Part shown: positions 1 to 8,020 of the stretch, in pieces
How the letters are laid out: the number at the start of each line of letters is the position of its first letter
How positions within the stretch are numbered: position 1 is the first letter of the stretch
Assembly: GCA_904501735.1 (NCBI GenBank)
Contig: CAJGBY010000011.1
Span: forward strand, 8,359 to 72,358
Origin: an uncultured Muribaculaceae bacterium
GTDB lineage: Bacteria > Bacteroidota > Bacteroidia > Bacteroidales > Muribaculaceae
Direction: 5' to 3'
Length of the DNA: 64,000 nt
Program-made: the position numbers and the translations under genes
Notes under the pieces: model-generated
What the model was told of the DNA's origin: nothing
What the model saw: the letters and a program-made list of their open reading frames with translations, nothing else
Database searches by the model: none

Positions 1-963
1 GATAGAGTGAATATTGTGGAACAAGAAGACCAAGAAACCGATGCCGAAGCTATTACAGGTGGTTGGCTTGTGGAAATTGATAATTATGACGAAGATCTGC
101 AAGTGCGTATAACCGAAGGCAATGGAGAACGCATACGATTTACCTATAAGACGCCAGAGCTGTTGTCGTCGGCGCAAGAAAACTATCTGCGCAATCAGAT
201 GAATGCACTTGATGATGCAATCTATGTTACCAACAAGAATTCTACCGAGTGGGAAGACTATGTTGACTTGGAAACATTGGCACGATTCTATGTGGTGCAA
301 GAAATAATGGATAATACCGAGTCGTTCCATGGTAGCTGTTATATGCACAAGGACAAGGGTGCCGATACTAAGTGGAAATTTGGTCCGGTGTGGGATTTTG
401 GTTGCACCTACTACACAAGTAGCCAAAATTTCATATATGTGAATCCTCCTTACGGACAAACTTGGATAGGCGAAATAGCTAAGTTTCCTCGTTTCCAAGC
501 AAAGGTGAAAGATATATGGAAATGGTTCAAGGGCAATAAATATGAAGGCGTGGAAGAATATATCGATGACTTTATCGATAAGATAGGTGTGGCTTCACAG
601 TATAACTATAGAAAGTGGAGTAAATATGGCAACGGAAATATCTCGGACGCTAAGAAGAATTTCAAGAACAAACTTACATCACGCATCTCATGGCTTGTGA
701 AGCAATGGGGTGAAGGCGTGGTAGGACTTGAAGATGCTATTGCAAATAATGTTGCGGTGAGCGTGACTGCTTGTCACGGTGGTGTGCGTGTGATGGGCAC
801 AGAAGCATTGAAGGTGGTGAACATCTACGATATGAGCGGACGAGTGGTGGCAACTGCCAATCCAAACAGCGAAGATGTTACTGTGATATGTAACAATGGC
901 TTGTATGTAGTAGAAGTGATAACCGATAGCGATATTTATCGCCACAAAGTGGTGGTGCGCTAA
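1..963 (+). CDS. CotH-kinase-like secreted protein, C-terminal part (5' end outside window)
   Basis: The reading frame is open from the first base, so the gene starts upstream of the window and only the last 320 residues are visible. The stretch WKFGPVWDFGCTYY, preceded by a YVVQEIMDNTESF segment, resembles the conserved C-terminal half of CotH-family protein kinases (spore-coat kinases, also common in secreted Bacteroidota proteins). The last roughly 70 residues (VVNIYDMSGRVVATANP, then GLYVVEVI and a basic KVVVR end) look like a Bacteroidota C-terminal sorting domain of the type IX secretion type, so the product is probably exported. porU lies in the same window at 55.8-59.3 kb. The kinase catalytic residues are not visible here. 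A bidirectional terminator follows at 989-1022. The family call is an inference from short motifs. Confidence 0.7.
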   Translation, partial: DRVNIVEQEDQETDAEAITGGWLVEIDNYDEDLQVRITEGNGERIRFTYKTPELLSSAQENYLRNQMNALDDAIYVTNKNSTEWEDYVDLETLARFYVVQEIMDNTESFHGSCYMHKDKGADTKWKFGPVWDFGCTYYTSSQNFIYVNPPYGQTWIGEIAKFPRFQAKVKDIWKWFKGNKYEGVEEYIDDFIDKIGVASQYNYRKWSKYGNGNISDAKKNFKNKLTSRISWLVKQWGEGVVGLEDAIANNVAVSVTACHGGVRVMGTEALKVVNIYDMSGRVVATANPNSEDVTVICNNGLYVVEVITDSDIYRHKVVVR

Positions 964-988
964 TAGGAAAGCGATAATACAAAAAAAT

Positions 989-1022
989 AACTGCGGTGGG
1001 TGAACCATCGCAGTTATTTTTA
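989..1022. terminator. Bidirectional terminator between convergent genes
   Basis: An 11-bp stem (AACTGCGGTGG / CCATCGCAGTT, one G-U pair) with a 5-base loop is followed by ATTTTT and preceded by an A-run. It can stop the rightward CotH-like gene and the leftward gene that ends at 1048. Confidence 0.85.
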
Positions 1023-1047
1023 TAAGTGAATGGGTGATTGATGAGAA

Positions 1048-1629
1048 TTAGTTCATCATCGCCTTTTCGTATTTATATCCCATAGAATAAAGGGCAAGCG
1101 AAACGCCGAGCAAGAAGAATTGTCGAGCCACCTTGGCAAAGATGAGGTAGGCTTGCTTTGTGCCAGGTTCGATGCCTTGGTGAGTTACAGCATTGAGTGC
1201 ATATTCGGCACATTGTTGGATAGTAGAAATCCACTTTTTAGCTTCGGCAGCTTCTTTTTCCTTTGGCGATTCTTGGTTGAGTCCCATCATGTTTTCGAGT
1301 ACATAGTCGTCCATATAATCAAAACCACGCTTGTCGCGAATTTCGACATAAAGGTCAGGGCTGTCTTTAACCTTGTCCCAACAAGCATCCCAATACACAG
1401 CAGCACCTATTCCGTAGTAGCAAGCCCATGCAATAGCTACCATAGGGTAGCGCGCAAATTCAGGAACTACATCGGCCATATATTGAGGTGCGCTTTGATG
1501 CCACTTCTCCATTAGCTCTTCGATGTCGTAGAGCTGTTTGTTAAGGAGTTGGTGGTCAGTGCATATTTTTACTAATGTTTTTTGCAAATTTGAGATAAAT
1601 AGTTCATCTCCAAAATTGTTGTCAAGCAT
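1048..1629 (-). CDS. Conserved-looking hypothetical protein, 193 aa
   Basis: I do not recognise this protein. It has no signal peptide and starts MLDNNFGDELF. The middle is rich in aromatic residues (AIAWACYYGIGAAVYWDACWDKV, residues about 66-88), which could be a buried helix, and there is a charged segment SPKEKEAAEAKKW near 120-133. The end (ARQFFLLGVSLALYSMGYKYEK) is a hydrophobic helix but too mixed to call a membrane span with confidence. It is a single-gene unit with its own leftward promoter (1661-1692) and shares a terminator with the gene on its left. Its neighbour across the divergent region is miaB. A cytoplasmic helical protein is the likeliest picture. Confidence 0.75.
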   Translation of the reverse strand: MLDNNFGDELFISNLQKTLVKICTDHQLLNKQLYDIEELMEKWHQSAPQYMADVVPEFARYPMVAIAWACYYGIGAAVYWDACWDKVKDSPDLYVEIRDKRGFDYMDDYVLENMMGLNQESPKEKEAAEAKKWISTIQQCAEYALNAVTHQGIEPGTKQAYLIFAKVARQFFLLGVSLALYSMGYKYEKAMMN

Positions 1630-1660
1630 ATAAAAACGGTTCTTTGAAAATTATTGGTTG

Positions 1661-1692
1661 CAAAGTTACTTAATAATCGCATAAAGAGCAAA
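1661..1692 (-). promoter_or_regulatory. Leftward Bacteroidota promoter for the 1048-1629 gene
   Basis: Read on the minus strand, TAACTTTG (1661-1668) has TTTG (1689-1692) 20 bases upstream, matching the -7/-33 pattern. The gene's ATG lies about 32 bases downstream. Confidence 0.7.
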
Positions 1693-1773
1693 AATTAAGG
1701 CTAAATGTGTTTTGTTGGCTGATGTTGAGGTGTAAGAATTGAGAAAAAATGTCGTTATCTCGAAAAATATAGG

Positions 1774-1781
1774 TAACTTTG
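1774..1781 (+). promoter_or_regulatory. miaB promoter -7 box
   Basis: TAACTTTG, 21 bases upstream of the miaB ATG. The -33 position is weak (GTCGTT region). Confidence 0.55.
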
Positions 1782-1802
1782 CAAAGATAAAAGGAAACAG
1801 AT

Positions 1803-3179
1803 ATGGAACAAAAGAATCTAAACGATATAAAGTTGAGCTATGCGGGTGGTGAATTCGCTAAAAAGCTGTTTATTGAAACTTATGGTTGCCAAATGAATGT
1901 GGCCGATAGCGAAGTGGTGGCATCGGTGATGAAACTTGCTGGCTACGGGGTAACCGAAAATATCGACGAATGCGATGCGATATTGATAAACACTTGCTCA
2001 ATTCGTGATAATGCCGAACAAAAGATATTCTCTCGTCTACAACAACTTGCTGCCTTGAGAAAGAAGAAAGGCGGACGGATGATTGTGGGTATCATAGGCT
2101 GTATGGCTGAGCGAATGAAGGATGAGCTTATCAAGAATCACGGAGTGGATCTTGTGGCTGGTCCTGATGCATATCTTGACCTACCAAACCTTATTGCTGC
2201 CGTTGAAAATGGCGAAAGTGCAATTAATATCGAACTATCTACAACCGAAACTTATCGTGATGTGATTCCATCGCGTATTGGTGGCAATAAGATTAGCGGC
2301 TACATTAGCATTATGCGTGGTTGCAACAATTTCTGCTCTTATTGTATAGTTCCTTATACTCGTGGTCGTGAGCGTAGCCGTGAACCAGGAAGTATCCTTA
2401 ATGAATTGCGCGACTTGCAAGCAAAGGGCTTCAAGGAAGTGATTCTATTGGGACAAAATGTAAATTCTTACCATTATGAAGCAGCTGATGGCTCGGTGGT
2501 GGATTTTGCAAAACTTATTGAAATAGTGGCCGATGCAGCTCCTGAGATGCGTGTGCGTTTCACTACATCACACCCTAAGGATATGAGCGACGAAATCATC
2601 GCCATGATGGCAAATAAGAAAAATGTGTGCAAGCATATTCACTTGCCAGTGCAGAGTGGTAGCAACTCGGTGCTAAAGGCAATGAATCGCAAATATACTC
2701 GTGAGTGGTATCTAGATCGTATTGCTGCTATCCGTAAGGCTATGCCTGACTGTGGTATTTCGACCGATATGTTCACCGGTTTCCACAACGAAAGTGAGGA
2801 AGATTTCCAAGAAACACTCACATTGATGCGTGAGGTAGGCTTCGATTCAGCATTTATGTTTAAGTATTCGGAACGCCCTGGCACTTTTGCTTCGAAGAAT
2901 TTGCCTGATAATGTGAGCGAAGAAGTGAAAATTGACCGTTTGAACCGAATGATTGCTTTGCAAAATGAACTTTCGCACGAAAGTAATCTTCGCGATGTGG
3001 GTAAGACATTTGAAGTGCTTGTGGAAGGATATTCAAAGCGTTCGCGCGATGATATGTTCGGACGCAGCGAACAAAACAAGGTGGTTGTGTTCCCAGCCAA
3101 GGATACTTGCGTGGGTGATGTTGTGAAGGTGAAAGTAAATAGTGCCACATCGGCAACACTCATAGGAGAATTGGTGTAA
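1803..3179 (+). CDS. miaB: tRNA-2-methylthio-N6-dimethylallyladenosine synthase MiaB
   Basis: This radical-SAM methylthiotransferase converts i6A37 to ms2i6A37 in tRNAs that read codons starting with U. All three domains are present in 458 residues, the usual length. The N-terminal UPF0004 domain has cluster cysteines C29 (ETYGCQMN), C65 and C100. The radical-SAM core has C174, C178 and C181 (MRGCNNFCSYC). The TRAM domain closes the protein from about residue 390. The VPYTRGRERSR motif after the cluster is typical of MiaB rather than MtaB. The start fits the -7 box 21 bases upstream. A separate t6A-specific paralogue, mtaB, is encoded at 35864-37195. The MFS gene follows 36 bases downstream and may be co-transcribed. 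Confidence 0.97.
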   Translation: MEQKNLNDIKLSYAGGEFAKKLFIETYGCQMNVADSEVVASVMKLAGYGVTENIDECDAILINTCSIRDNAEQKIFSRLQQLAALRKKKGGRMIVGIIGCMAERMKDELIKNHGVDLVAGPDAYLDLPNLIAAVENGESAINIELSTTETYRDVIPSRIGGNKISGYISIMRGCNNFCSYCIVPYTRGRERSREPGSILNELRDLQAKGFKEVILLGQNVNSYHYEAADGSVVDFAKLIEIVADAAPEMRVRFTTSHPKDMSDEIIAMMANKKNVCKHIHLPVQSGSNSVLKAMNRKYTREWYLDRIAAIRKAMPDCGISTDMFTGFHNESEEDFQETLTLMREVGFDSAFMFKYSERPGTFASKNLPDNVSEEVKIDRLNRMIALQNELSHESNLRDVGKTFEVLVEGYSKRSRDDMFGRSEQNKVVVFPAKDTCVGDVVKVKVNSATSATLIGELV

Positions 3180-3215
3180 AAAACAAACGAATTGAAAATC
3201 TAAAAATTTTCAATT

Positions 3216-4388
3216 ATGGAAAGGCTTTGGAATAGCAATTTTGTAAAGGCAATGTTGGGTAATTTCTTACTCTTCTTTGCCTTTTATCTTACAATGCCTC
3301 TATTGCCATTGTATCTTAAAGATGCATTCGACGCTAATAAGGACACAATAGGGGTGGTATTGAGTGGGTTTGTCGTAGCTGCTTTGCTCGTGCGCCCATT
3401 CAGTGGATTTATTGTGGATAATTTCCCTCGCAAAAAGGTGTTGATGCTATGCTATTTTATGTTTGTCATCTTTTTCGGTGGCTACATAGTGGCAGGTACG
3501 CTGTTGATGTTCTTTATAGTGCGCACAGCACATGGTTTCGCGCTTGGCTCGGCAACGGTTGCCAATAGTACAATAGCTATCGATGTGTTGCACCCCGAGC
3601 GAAGAGCCGAAGGTATAGGCTTTTATGGCTTGAGTAATAACTTGGCAATGGCGTTAGGTCCAAGTGTGGCGTTGTGGGCTTATCACATCTATCCCGATTT
3701 TAAATTCTTATTTGTATTGTCGTTGATATCGGCGGGAATAGGATTTATCGTGATATCTACAATAAAGAACCGACAACCTGTAATTGCTCGACGCAATGAG
3801 CCTTTGAGCCTCGATCGCTTCTTTTTATTGAAGGGTTGGCGCGCCGGTTTGTCTATAGCGTGCTTTGCTTTTGCATACGGTATATTATCGACATATTTGG
3901 CGATATATGGCAAGGAAACCCTTGGAATTACAGGAGGCACAGGTGCCTACTTTATGCTGCTTGCCATTGGGCTTATGTCGTCGCGCTTGATAGGTAGTCG
4001 CACATTGCGAAAGGGTAAGATTACTTATAACGCTACTATTGGTGTGGTAGTGTCGCTCATTGGGTACACTCTATTTGCTGGCGTGAATGAGATGTGGGCA
4101 TACTATACTTCGGCATTGGTGATAGGGCTTGGAAATGGGCATTTCTTCCCAGCATATCAAACAATGTTTATCAACCTTGCACCTCATACACAACGAGGAA
4201 CAGCCAACTCTACACTGCTTATTTCGTGGGATTTAGGTATAGGTATCGGTGTGTTATTGGGAGGTCTTGTAGCCGAAACTTATGGCTATCAACCAGCCTT
4301 CTGGGTGTCGGTGTGTGGTGAATTGGCAGGTGTGATAGTGTTCTTTACTCTTGTGCACGACCATTTCCTACGCAATAAAGTGAGATAA
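3216..4388 (+). CDS. Major facilitator superfamily transporter
   Basis: A 390-residue inner-membrane carrier with about twelve hydrophobic segments in two halves separated by a basic central loop (KNRQPVIARRNEPLSLDRF, residues about 182-202). The loop after helix 2 contains DNFPRKKVLM, a version of the MFS signature between helices 2 and 3. The helix-5-like GLSNNLAMALGPSVALWAY and the C-terminal half resemble drug or sugar efflux carriers of the AraJ/YfcJ kind. The substrate cannot be told from sequence. It follows miaB by 36 bases on the same strand, probably read from the same promoter, and ends at a strong terminator shared with convergent mltG. Confidence 0.9.
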   Translation: MERLWNSNFVKAMLGNFLLFFAFYLTMPLLPLYLKDAFDANKDTIGVVLSGFVVAALLVRPFSGFIVDNFPRKKVLMLCYFMFVIFFGGYIVAGTLLMFFIVRTAHGFALGSATVANSTIAIDVLHPERRAEGIGFYGLSNNLAMALGPSVALWAYHIYPDFKFLFVLSLISAGIGFIVISTIKNRQPVIARRNEPLSLDRFFLLKGWRAGLSIACFAFAYGILSTYLAIYGKETLGITGGTGAYFMLLAIGLMSSRLIGSRTLRKGKITYNATIGVVVSLIGYTLFAGVNEMWAYYTSALVIGLGNGHFFPAYQTMFINLAPHTQRGTANSTLLISWDLGIGIGVLLGGLVAETYGYQPAFWVSVCGELAGVIVFFTLVHDHFLRNKVR

Positions 4389-4415
4389 AAGAGAATAGGT
4401 GAAATGAAATAAGAA

Positions 4416-4451
4416 ACGGAAAATCAAGCAAGGGCTTGGTTTTCCGTTTTT
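4416..4451 (+). terminator. Terminator after the MFS gene
   Basis: Stem ACGGAAAATCAAGC / GCTTGGTTTTCCGT with a short loop, followed by TTTTTG. It sits between convergent genes and probably also limits leftward transcription. Confidence 0.85.
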
Positions 4452-4474
4452 GTGTTGTAAAAGTCGAATGAGAC

Positions 4475-5494
4475 TTAATATTTTTTGATACCTCGGTGGT
4501 TAAGCTCGCGTTGGTAGCGACGGGCGTTGTTTTTGTGTTCTTCCCAACTTGCTGTGAAATTGTGGTAGCCCGAGAAGTCTTCCTTGGCACACATGTAGAT
4601 ATAAGGGTGGGAAGGAGCGTCAAGCACGGCATCGATGGTGCGCTTTTCTACGAAGCGTATTGGACCAGGAGGCAAACCTTTGTAGACATAAGTGTTATAA
4701 GGCGAGTCGGTCTTAAGCATATAGCCCCAAATGCGGCGTAGCTTGAAGTCGCCAAGCGCAAATTTCACTGTTGGGTCGGCTTGAAGGAGCATACCTTTGC
4801 GAACACGATTGATATATAGTCGAGCCACTTTGCCAGCTTCATCTCGTTTTGCTATTTCTTCTTCCACAATCGAACCGATAGTAACCACTTCGTCTGGAGT
4901 GAATCCTAAAGTTTTTGCCTTAGCCAATCGTTCATCGTTCCAGAAATTGTTGTAGTAGCGGAACATTTTATCGACAAAATCTTGTGGCGTTACAGTCCAG
5001 AAGAAATCGTAGGTGTCTGGTTGGAAGATCGACACTATAGTTTCGGGTTTCTTGTCATATTTTTTGCAGAACTCGGCATCGGTGAGTAGCGACAACAAGT
5101 CTTCTTTGCTCATGAGAAGTCGTTGGCTCACGCGTTCAGCAAATTGTTCCACCGTGCGTACATGGTTGAACGAGAAGCGAATACTGGTTTGCGCACCGCG
5201 TTGTAGAAGGCGTGCTGCTTTATATGGTGAAGTCCCTTCGGCAATCTTATATGCACCCACGCGCTTTGTAATATCTACATCAAGAAGATCCAAAACTGTG
5301 ATGGTATTTTGGGAGAACTCATCGCCAAAGCGTGTTTTTAGGGAGTCGGCAAGAACTAAGTTGTTCATTTCGGGATAGATATATACCATAGAACTCTTGT
5401 CGCACTTACTGAAGGCAAGTGGGTAGGCATATATTCCAACTGCGATGATTGCGATGGCTATAATAGCAACAATAGAAAGGATTATTTTTTTCAT
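4475..5494 (-). CDS. mltG: Endolytic transglycosylase MltG
   Basis: MltG (YceG family) is an inner-membrane lytic transglycosylase that cuts nascent glycan strands and so sets peptidoglycan chain length. The 339-residue product has one N-terminal membrane span (about residues 4-24), a LysM-like region, then the catalytic domain. The catalytic glutamate is E211 in the IGSIVEEEIAKRDE motif, followed by VARLYINRVRKGMLLQADPTVKFAL, the family hallmark. The TDSPYNTYVYKGLPPGPI segment near residue 280 is also typical. It is a monocistronic leftward gene with a TATCTTTG box at 5523-5530. Confidence 0.96.
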   Translation of the reverse strand: MKKIILSIVAIIAIAIIAVGIYAYPLAFSKCDKSSMVYIYPEMNNLVLADSLKTRFGDEFSQNTITVLDLLDVDITKRVGAYKIAEGTSPYKAARLLQRGAQTSIRFSFNHVRTVEQFAERVSQRLLMSKEDLLSLLTDAEFCKKYDKKPETIVSIFQPDTYDFFWTVTPQDFVDKMFRYYNNFWNDERLAKAKTLGFTPDEVVTIGSIVEEEIAKRDEAGKVARLYINRVRKGMLLQADPTVKFALGDFKLRRIWGYMLKTDSPYNTYVYKGLPPGPIRFVEKRTIDAVLDAPSHPYIYMCAKEDFSGYHNFTASWEEHKNNARRYQRELNHRGIKKY

Positions 5495-5522
5495 AAAAAT
5501 GGAATTGTGTGTAATTATATGG

Positions 5523-5530
5523 CAAAGATA
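5523..5530 (-). promoter_or_regulatory. mltG promoter -7 box
   Basis: TATCTTTG on the minus strand, 29 bases upstream of the mltG ATG. No clear -33 element. Confidence 0.55.
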
Positions 5531-5548
5531 AGGAATATTGGGGTAATA

Positions 5549-5582
5549 AAAAACTCCCTTTTGGAGTGAAAGAGAGTTTTTA
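5549..5582 (-). terminator. Terminator after the aquaporin gene
   Basis: On the minus strand AAAAACTC pairs with GAGTTTTTT across an inner hairpin (CTCCAAAAGGGAG), ending in a T-run just downstream of the aquaporin stop. Confidence 0.6.
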
Positions 5583-5600
5583 GTTAATTATTTTGTGAAA

Positions 5601-6254
5601 TTACTTTTCGCAATTATCCTCGCAGTAACAATCATCAATAATGACCCATACAAAAGTTGCAAGACCACCACCCAAGTATGTGCCTAAGGTGAAAAAAACT
5701 AATTGATTATAGACGCCTTGGAATAGAGTAGTACCTATTGAAAGAGCTGGGTTAACAGAAGTACCTATGTAGTCGAGGCCTAACAAGCATAATATACCCC
5801 ACCCAAAACCGATAATAAAACCATATAACTTGCCAACATAGGTAGAAGCAAGAATGCCAGGTATAAATGCGAATGTGATGATGATTTCTGCAATTAGAAT
5901 ACCTATCACGCTCACGCCTTCTTGATAAGTGTTTAAGCCAGCAGTGTTGTAGATAGCTAACCATAGTAGAGCCAAGCCAACGATAGTACCAAGAACTTGT
6001 GCAATCATATACATAATAGCGTCCTTGCGTGTGATGCGTTTAGTAATCCAAGCGCCAAGAGTGATGGCAGGGTTGATGTGACAACCAGATACGCCACCAA
6101 TAGTGTAAACCATAGTCACAACAGCAAGACCAAAAGCAATGGCAGAACCAAATACCGATGCAATGTTAACATCATAGTAATGATATACTGCAGCACAGCA
6201 GCCCATAAGAATAAAAATCATTGTTCCGAAAAATTCGGCGATGTATTTTTTCAT
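5601..6254 (-). CDS. MIP-family aquaporin with altered selectivity filter
   Basis: A 217-residue inner-membrane channel with six hydrophobic helices and two half-helices carrying NPA motifs at residues 61-63 (CHINPAITLG) and 168-170 (TSVNPALSIG). In AqpZ and GlpF the second NPA is followed by an arginine that forms the pore constriction; here it is Leu171 (codon CTT). Aligning to AqpZ, the constriction histidine falls at Cys156 and the aromatic at Phe41, giving an F/C/T/L filter instead of F/H/T/R. The short C-terminal tail (DDCYCEDNCEK) has three cysteines and several acidic residues, a possible metal or redox site. A monocistronic leftward gene with a good promoter. Fold assignment is firm. 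Water or glycerol transport should not be assumed; small neutral solutes or gases are alternatives. Confidence 0.92.
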   Translation of the reverse strand: MKKYIAEFFGTMIFILMGCCAAVYHYYDVNIASVFGSAIAFGLAVVTMVYTIGGVSGCHINPAITLGAWITKRITRKDAIMYMIAQVLGTIVGLALLWLAIYNTAGLNTYQEGVSVIGILIAEIIITFAFIPGILASTYVGKLYGFIIGFGWGILCLLGLDYIGTSVNPALSIGTTLFQGVYNQLVFFTLGTYLGGGLATFVWVIIDDCYCEDNCEK

Positions 6255-6316
6255 AATTAAATTGAGTATGTGTTTTTCGTATAAGCGAGCTTATTAATAC
6301 TTAATTATTTCATTAG

Positions 6317-6347
6317 CAAATATAAAGATTATTTATGGAAAAGCAAA
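6317..6347 (-). promoter_or_regulatory. Aquaporin promoter
   Basis: Minus strand: TATATTTG (6317-6324) with TTTG (6344-6347) exactly 19 bases upstream, leaving a leader of about 55-60 bases. Confidence 0.75.
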
Positions 6348-6414
6348 GAAAAAAATAAAGTATAGTAAAATTGTAGCTTTTTTTGTTGTTATGGTAAAAT
6401 ATTTGCGATAAAGT

Positions 6415-6445
6415 TTTGTAAATTCAATAAAAGTGTCTATCTTTG
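6415..6445 (+). promoter_or_regulatory. tRNA-Ser promoter
   Basis: TTTG (6415-6418), a 19-base spacer and TATCTTTG (6438-6445), a perfect match to the Bacteroidota consensus. The tRNA begins about 32 bases downstream. Confidence 0.85.
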
Positions 6446-6477
6446 CACTCGCTAAACGAAAATTTCGGCAATCGCTT

Positions 6478-6564
6478 GGAAAGGTGGGTGAGTGGCTGAA
6501 ACCAACAGTTTGCTAAACTGTCGTAGGAGTAATCCTACCACGAGTTCGAATCTCGTCCTTTCCG
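6478..6564 (+). tRNA. tRNA-Ser (anticodon GCU)
   Basis: An 87-base class II tRNA. The acceptor stem is GGAAAGG/CCTTTCC, the anticodon stem ACAGT/ACTGT encloses loop TTGCTAA with anticodon GCT (reads AGC/AGU), the long variable arm CGTAGGAGTAATCCTACCA is typical of serine tRNAs, and the T arm is CGAGTTCGAATCTCG. CCA is not encoded. It is a single-gene unit between its own promoter and terminator. Confidence 0.97.
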
Positions 6565-6568
6565 CATC

Positions 6569-6599
6569 AAGAGCTTGGAGATATCTTCAAGCTCTTTTT
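6569..6599 (+). terminator. tRNA-Ser terminator
   Basis: Stem AAGAGCTTG / CAAGCTCTT followed by TTTTG, starting 5 bases after the tRNA. Confidence 0.85.
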
Positions 6600-6644
6600 G
6601 TATCTATACGGTTGCTATCGTAAGCGGGTGGAAATGAAAAAGAT

Positions 6645-6680
6645 AAGGAGCTATGTCAGGTGAAACTGATATAGCTCCTT
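6645..6680 (-). terminator. Terminator after the iron alcohol dehydrogenase gene
   Basis: AAGGAGCTATGTCAG and CTGATATAGCTCCTT form a 15-bp stem with one mismatch around a 6-base loop. Minus-strand transcripts then read ATCTTTTTC. It also separates the gene from tRNA-Ser. Confidence 0.75.
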
Positions 6681-6699
6681 GTTTTGTGTTATTGCTTGA

Positions 6700-7869
6700 T
6701 TATAAGCACATTTCGAAGATTTTTTCGATGTCTTCTTGGGTGAGAGGTTTGAATCCTCGTAACACCTTACCGCCGCAAGCCTTGCGTGCCATTACAGGGA
6801 AATGTTCGCGAGTGATACCCACTTGAGTGAAAGTGCTTTGTAGTCCGAGAGTGTCGAAAAGGAATTCTTCCAACTTCTTGATACCTTGTTGAGCAATCTC
6901 CATTGGTTCTTGTGAAGCATCGATGCCAAATACATTCACAGCCCATTGGACATATTTTGATACAGTGGTTTCGTCGAGGCAATATTTCAACCAACGAGGA
7001 GTAACAATGGCAAGTCCCAATCCGTGAGTAATGTCGTAGATAGCCGACAATTCGTGTTCGATAGGGTGGCAACTCCAAGCCAATCGTTTACCACCGTTGA
7101 TAAATCCGTTGATAGCCCACGACGATGTCCACATCAAGTTGGCACGAGCTTCGTAGTTGGTAGGTTCTGCGATAGCGACAGGAGTGTATTTGATGATGGT
7201 TTTCATCATGCCTTCCATGAAGCAGTCGAGCATATACAAATCTTGCTCCATGTTGAAATACACCTCAAATATGTGCGAAAGCATATCGGCTGAGCCACAG
7301 GCAGTTTGGTAGGCGCTGACCGAGTAGGTAAGAGTAGGATCGAGGAACGACGCTTTAGGCAGAAGAGGTTGCGCCAATCGACCTATTTTGTCCTGAGTGT
7401 CGGGGTTGCTTATCACACCTGCAGTGTCCATTTCGGAACCAGTAGCCGAAAGAGTGAGAATGGTAACGATAGGGAGCGCTTTTTCGATAGGAGCCCATTT
7501 TTCGTTGAAGAAATCCCACACATCATGGTCGACGCATGCACCCGCTGCCATGAACTTGGTAGCATCGAGAGTAGAGCCACCACCTACGGCAAGAAGCACA
7601 TCGATGTTGTGATCTTTACACATTTGTGCACCCTTGCGCACCGATTGAACGCGAGGGTTAGGTTCGATGCCCGAAAGCTCAAACACCTCAAGTCCAGCTT
7701 TAGTGATTTCGTTGATTACGGCGTCATATAGTCCTATTCGCTTGATAGAACCCCCACCATAAGTGAGCAACACACGAGTTCCATATTTTTTCAATTCTTC
7801 GCCAAGATGACAAAGCTGATTTTCGCCAAAATAGACTTTTACTGGAATGTCATAAATAAAATTATTCAT
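6700..7869 (-). CDS. Iron-containing alcohol dehydrogenase (YqhD/BdhA-like)
   Basis: A cytosolic NAD(P)H-dependent alcohol/aldehyde oxidoreductase of 389 residues, full length for the family. The N-terminal half carries nucleotide-binding GGGS at 38-41 and GGGSTLDATK at 96-105. The C-terminal helical half supplies the metal ligands D195 and H199 (SADMLSHIFE), H268 (SCHPIEHE) and H282 (DITHGLG). The spacing matches the butanol dehydrogenase/YqhD branch, which usually prefers NADPH and reduces aldehydes. A monocistronic leftward gene. The physiological substrate is unknown; aldehyde detoxification or a fermentation end step are both possible. Confidence 0.94.
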   Translation of the reverse strand: MNNFIYDIPVKVYFGENQLCHLGEELKKYGTRVLLTYGGGSIKRIGLYDAVINEITKAGLEVFELSGIEPNPRVQSVRKGAQMCKDHNIDVLLAVGGGSTLDATKFMAAGACVDHDVWDFFNEKWAPIEKALPIVTILTLSATGSEMDTAGVISNPDTQDKIGRLAQPLLPKASFLDPTLTYSVSAYQTACGSADMLSHIFEVYFNMEQDLYMLDCFMEGMMKTIIKYTPVAIAEPTNYEARANLMWTSSWAINGFINGGKRLAWSCHPIEHELSAIYDITHGLGLAIVTPRWLKYCLDETTVSKYVQWAVNVFGIDASQEPMEIAQQGIKKLEEFLFDTLGLQSTFTQVGITREHFPVMARKACGGKVLRGFKPLTQEDIEKIFEMCL

Positions 7870-7900
7870 AAAGAAAAGCTGTTAAAGGGTTATAGTATCA

Positions 7901-7931
7901 CAAATTTAGCTATAAAATCGAATTATGGCAA
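7901..7931 (-). promoter_or_regulatory. Iron alcohol dehydrogenase promoter
   Basis: Minus strand TAAATTTG (7901-7908) with TTG (7929-7931) 20 bases upstream. Confidence 0.6.
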
Positions 7932-7983
7932 TTTTTCTTGCTCTTATTGTGCTGATAAAATGGGATATATAGCTGAAAAATCG

Positions 7984-7991
7984 TAACTTTG
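7984..7991 (+). promoter_or_regulatory. gltX promoter -7 box
   Basis: TAACTTTG, 29 bases upstream of the gltX ATG; the -33 region is not clear. Confidence 0.55.
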
Positions 7992-8020
7992 CATTATAAA
8001 TAAAAATATAACAAATTAAT

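Noticed and set aside
688..1008. Open frame of 106 codons on the minus strand, His-rich
   Set aside because: It lies opposite the end of the CotH-like gene and a terminator; composition follows the codon pattern of the real gene.
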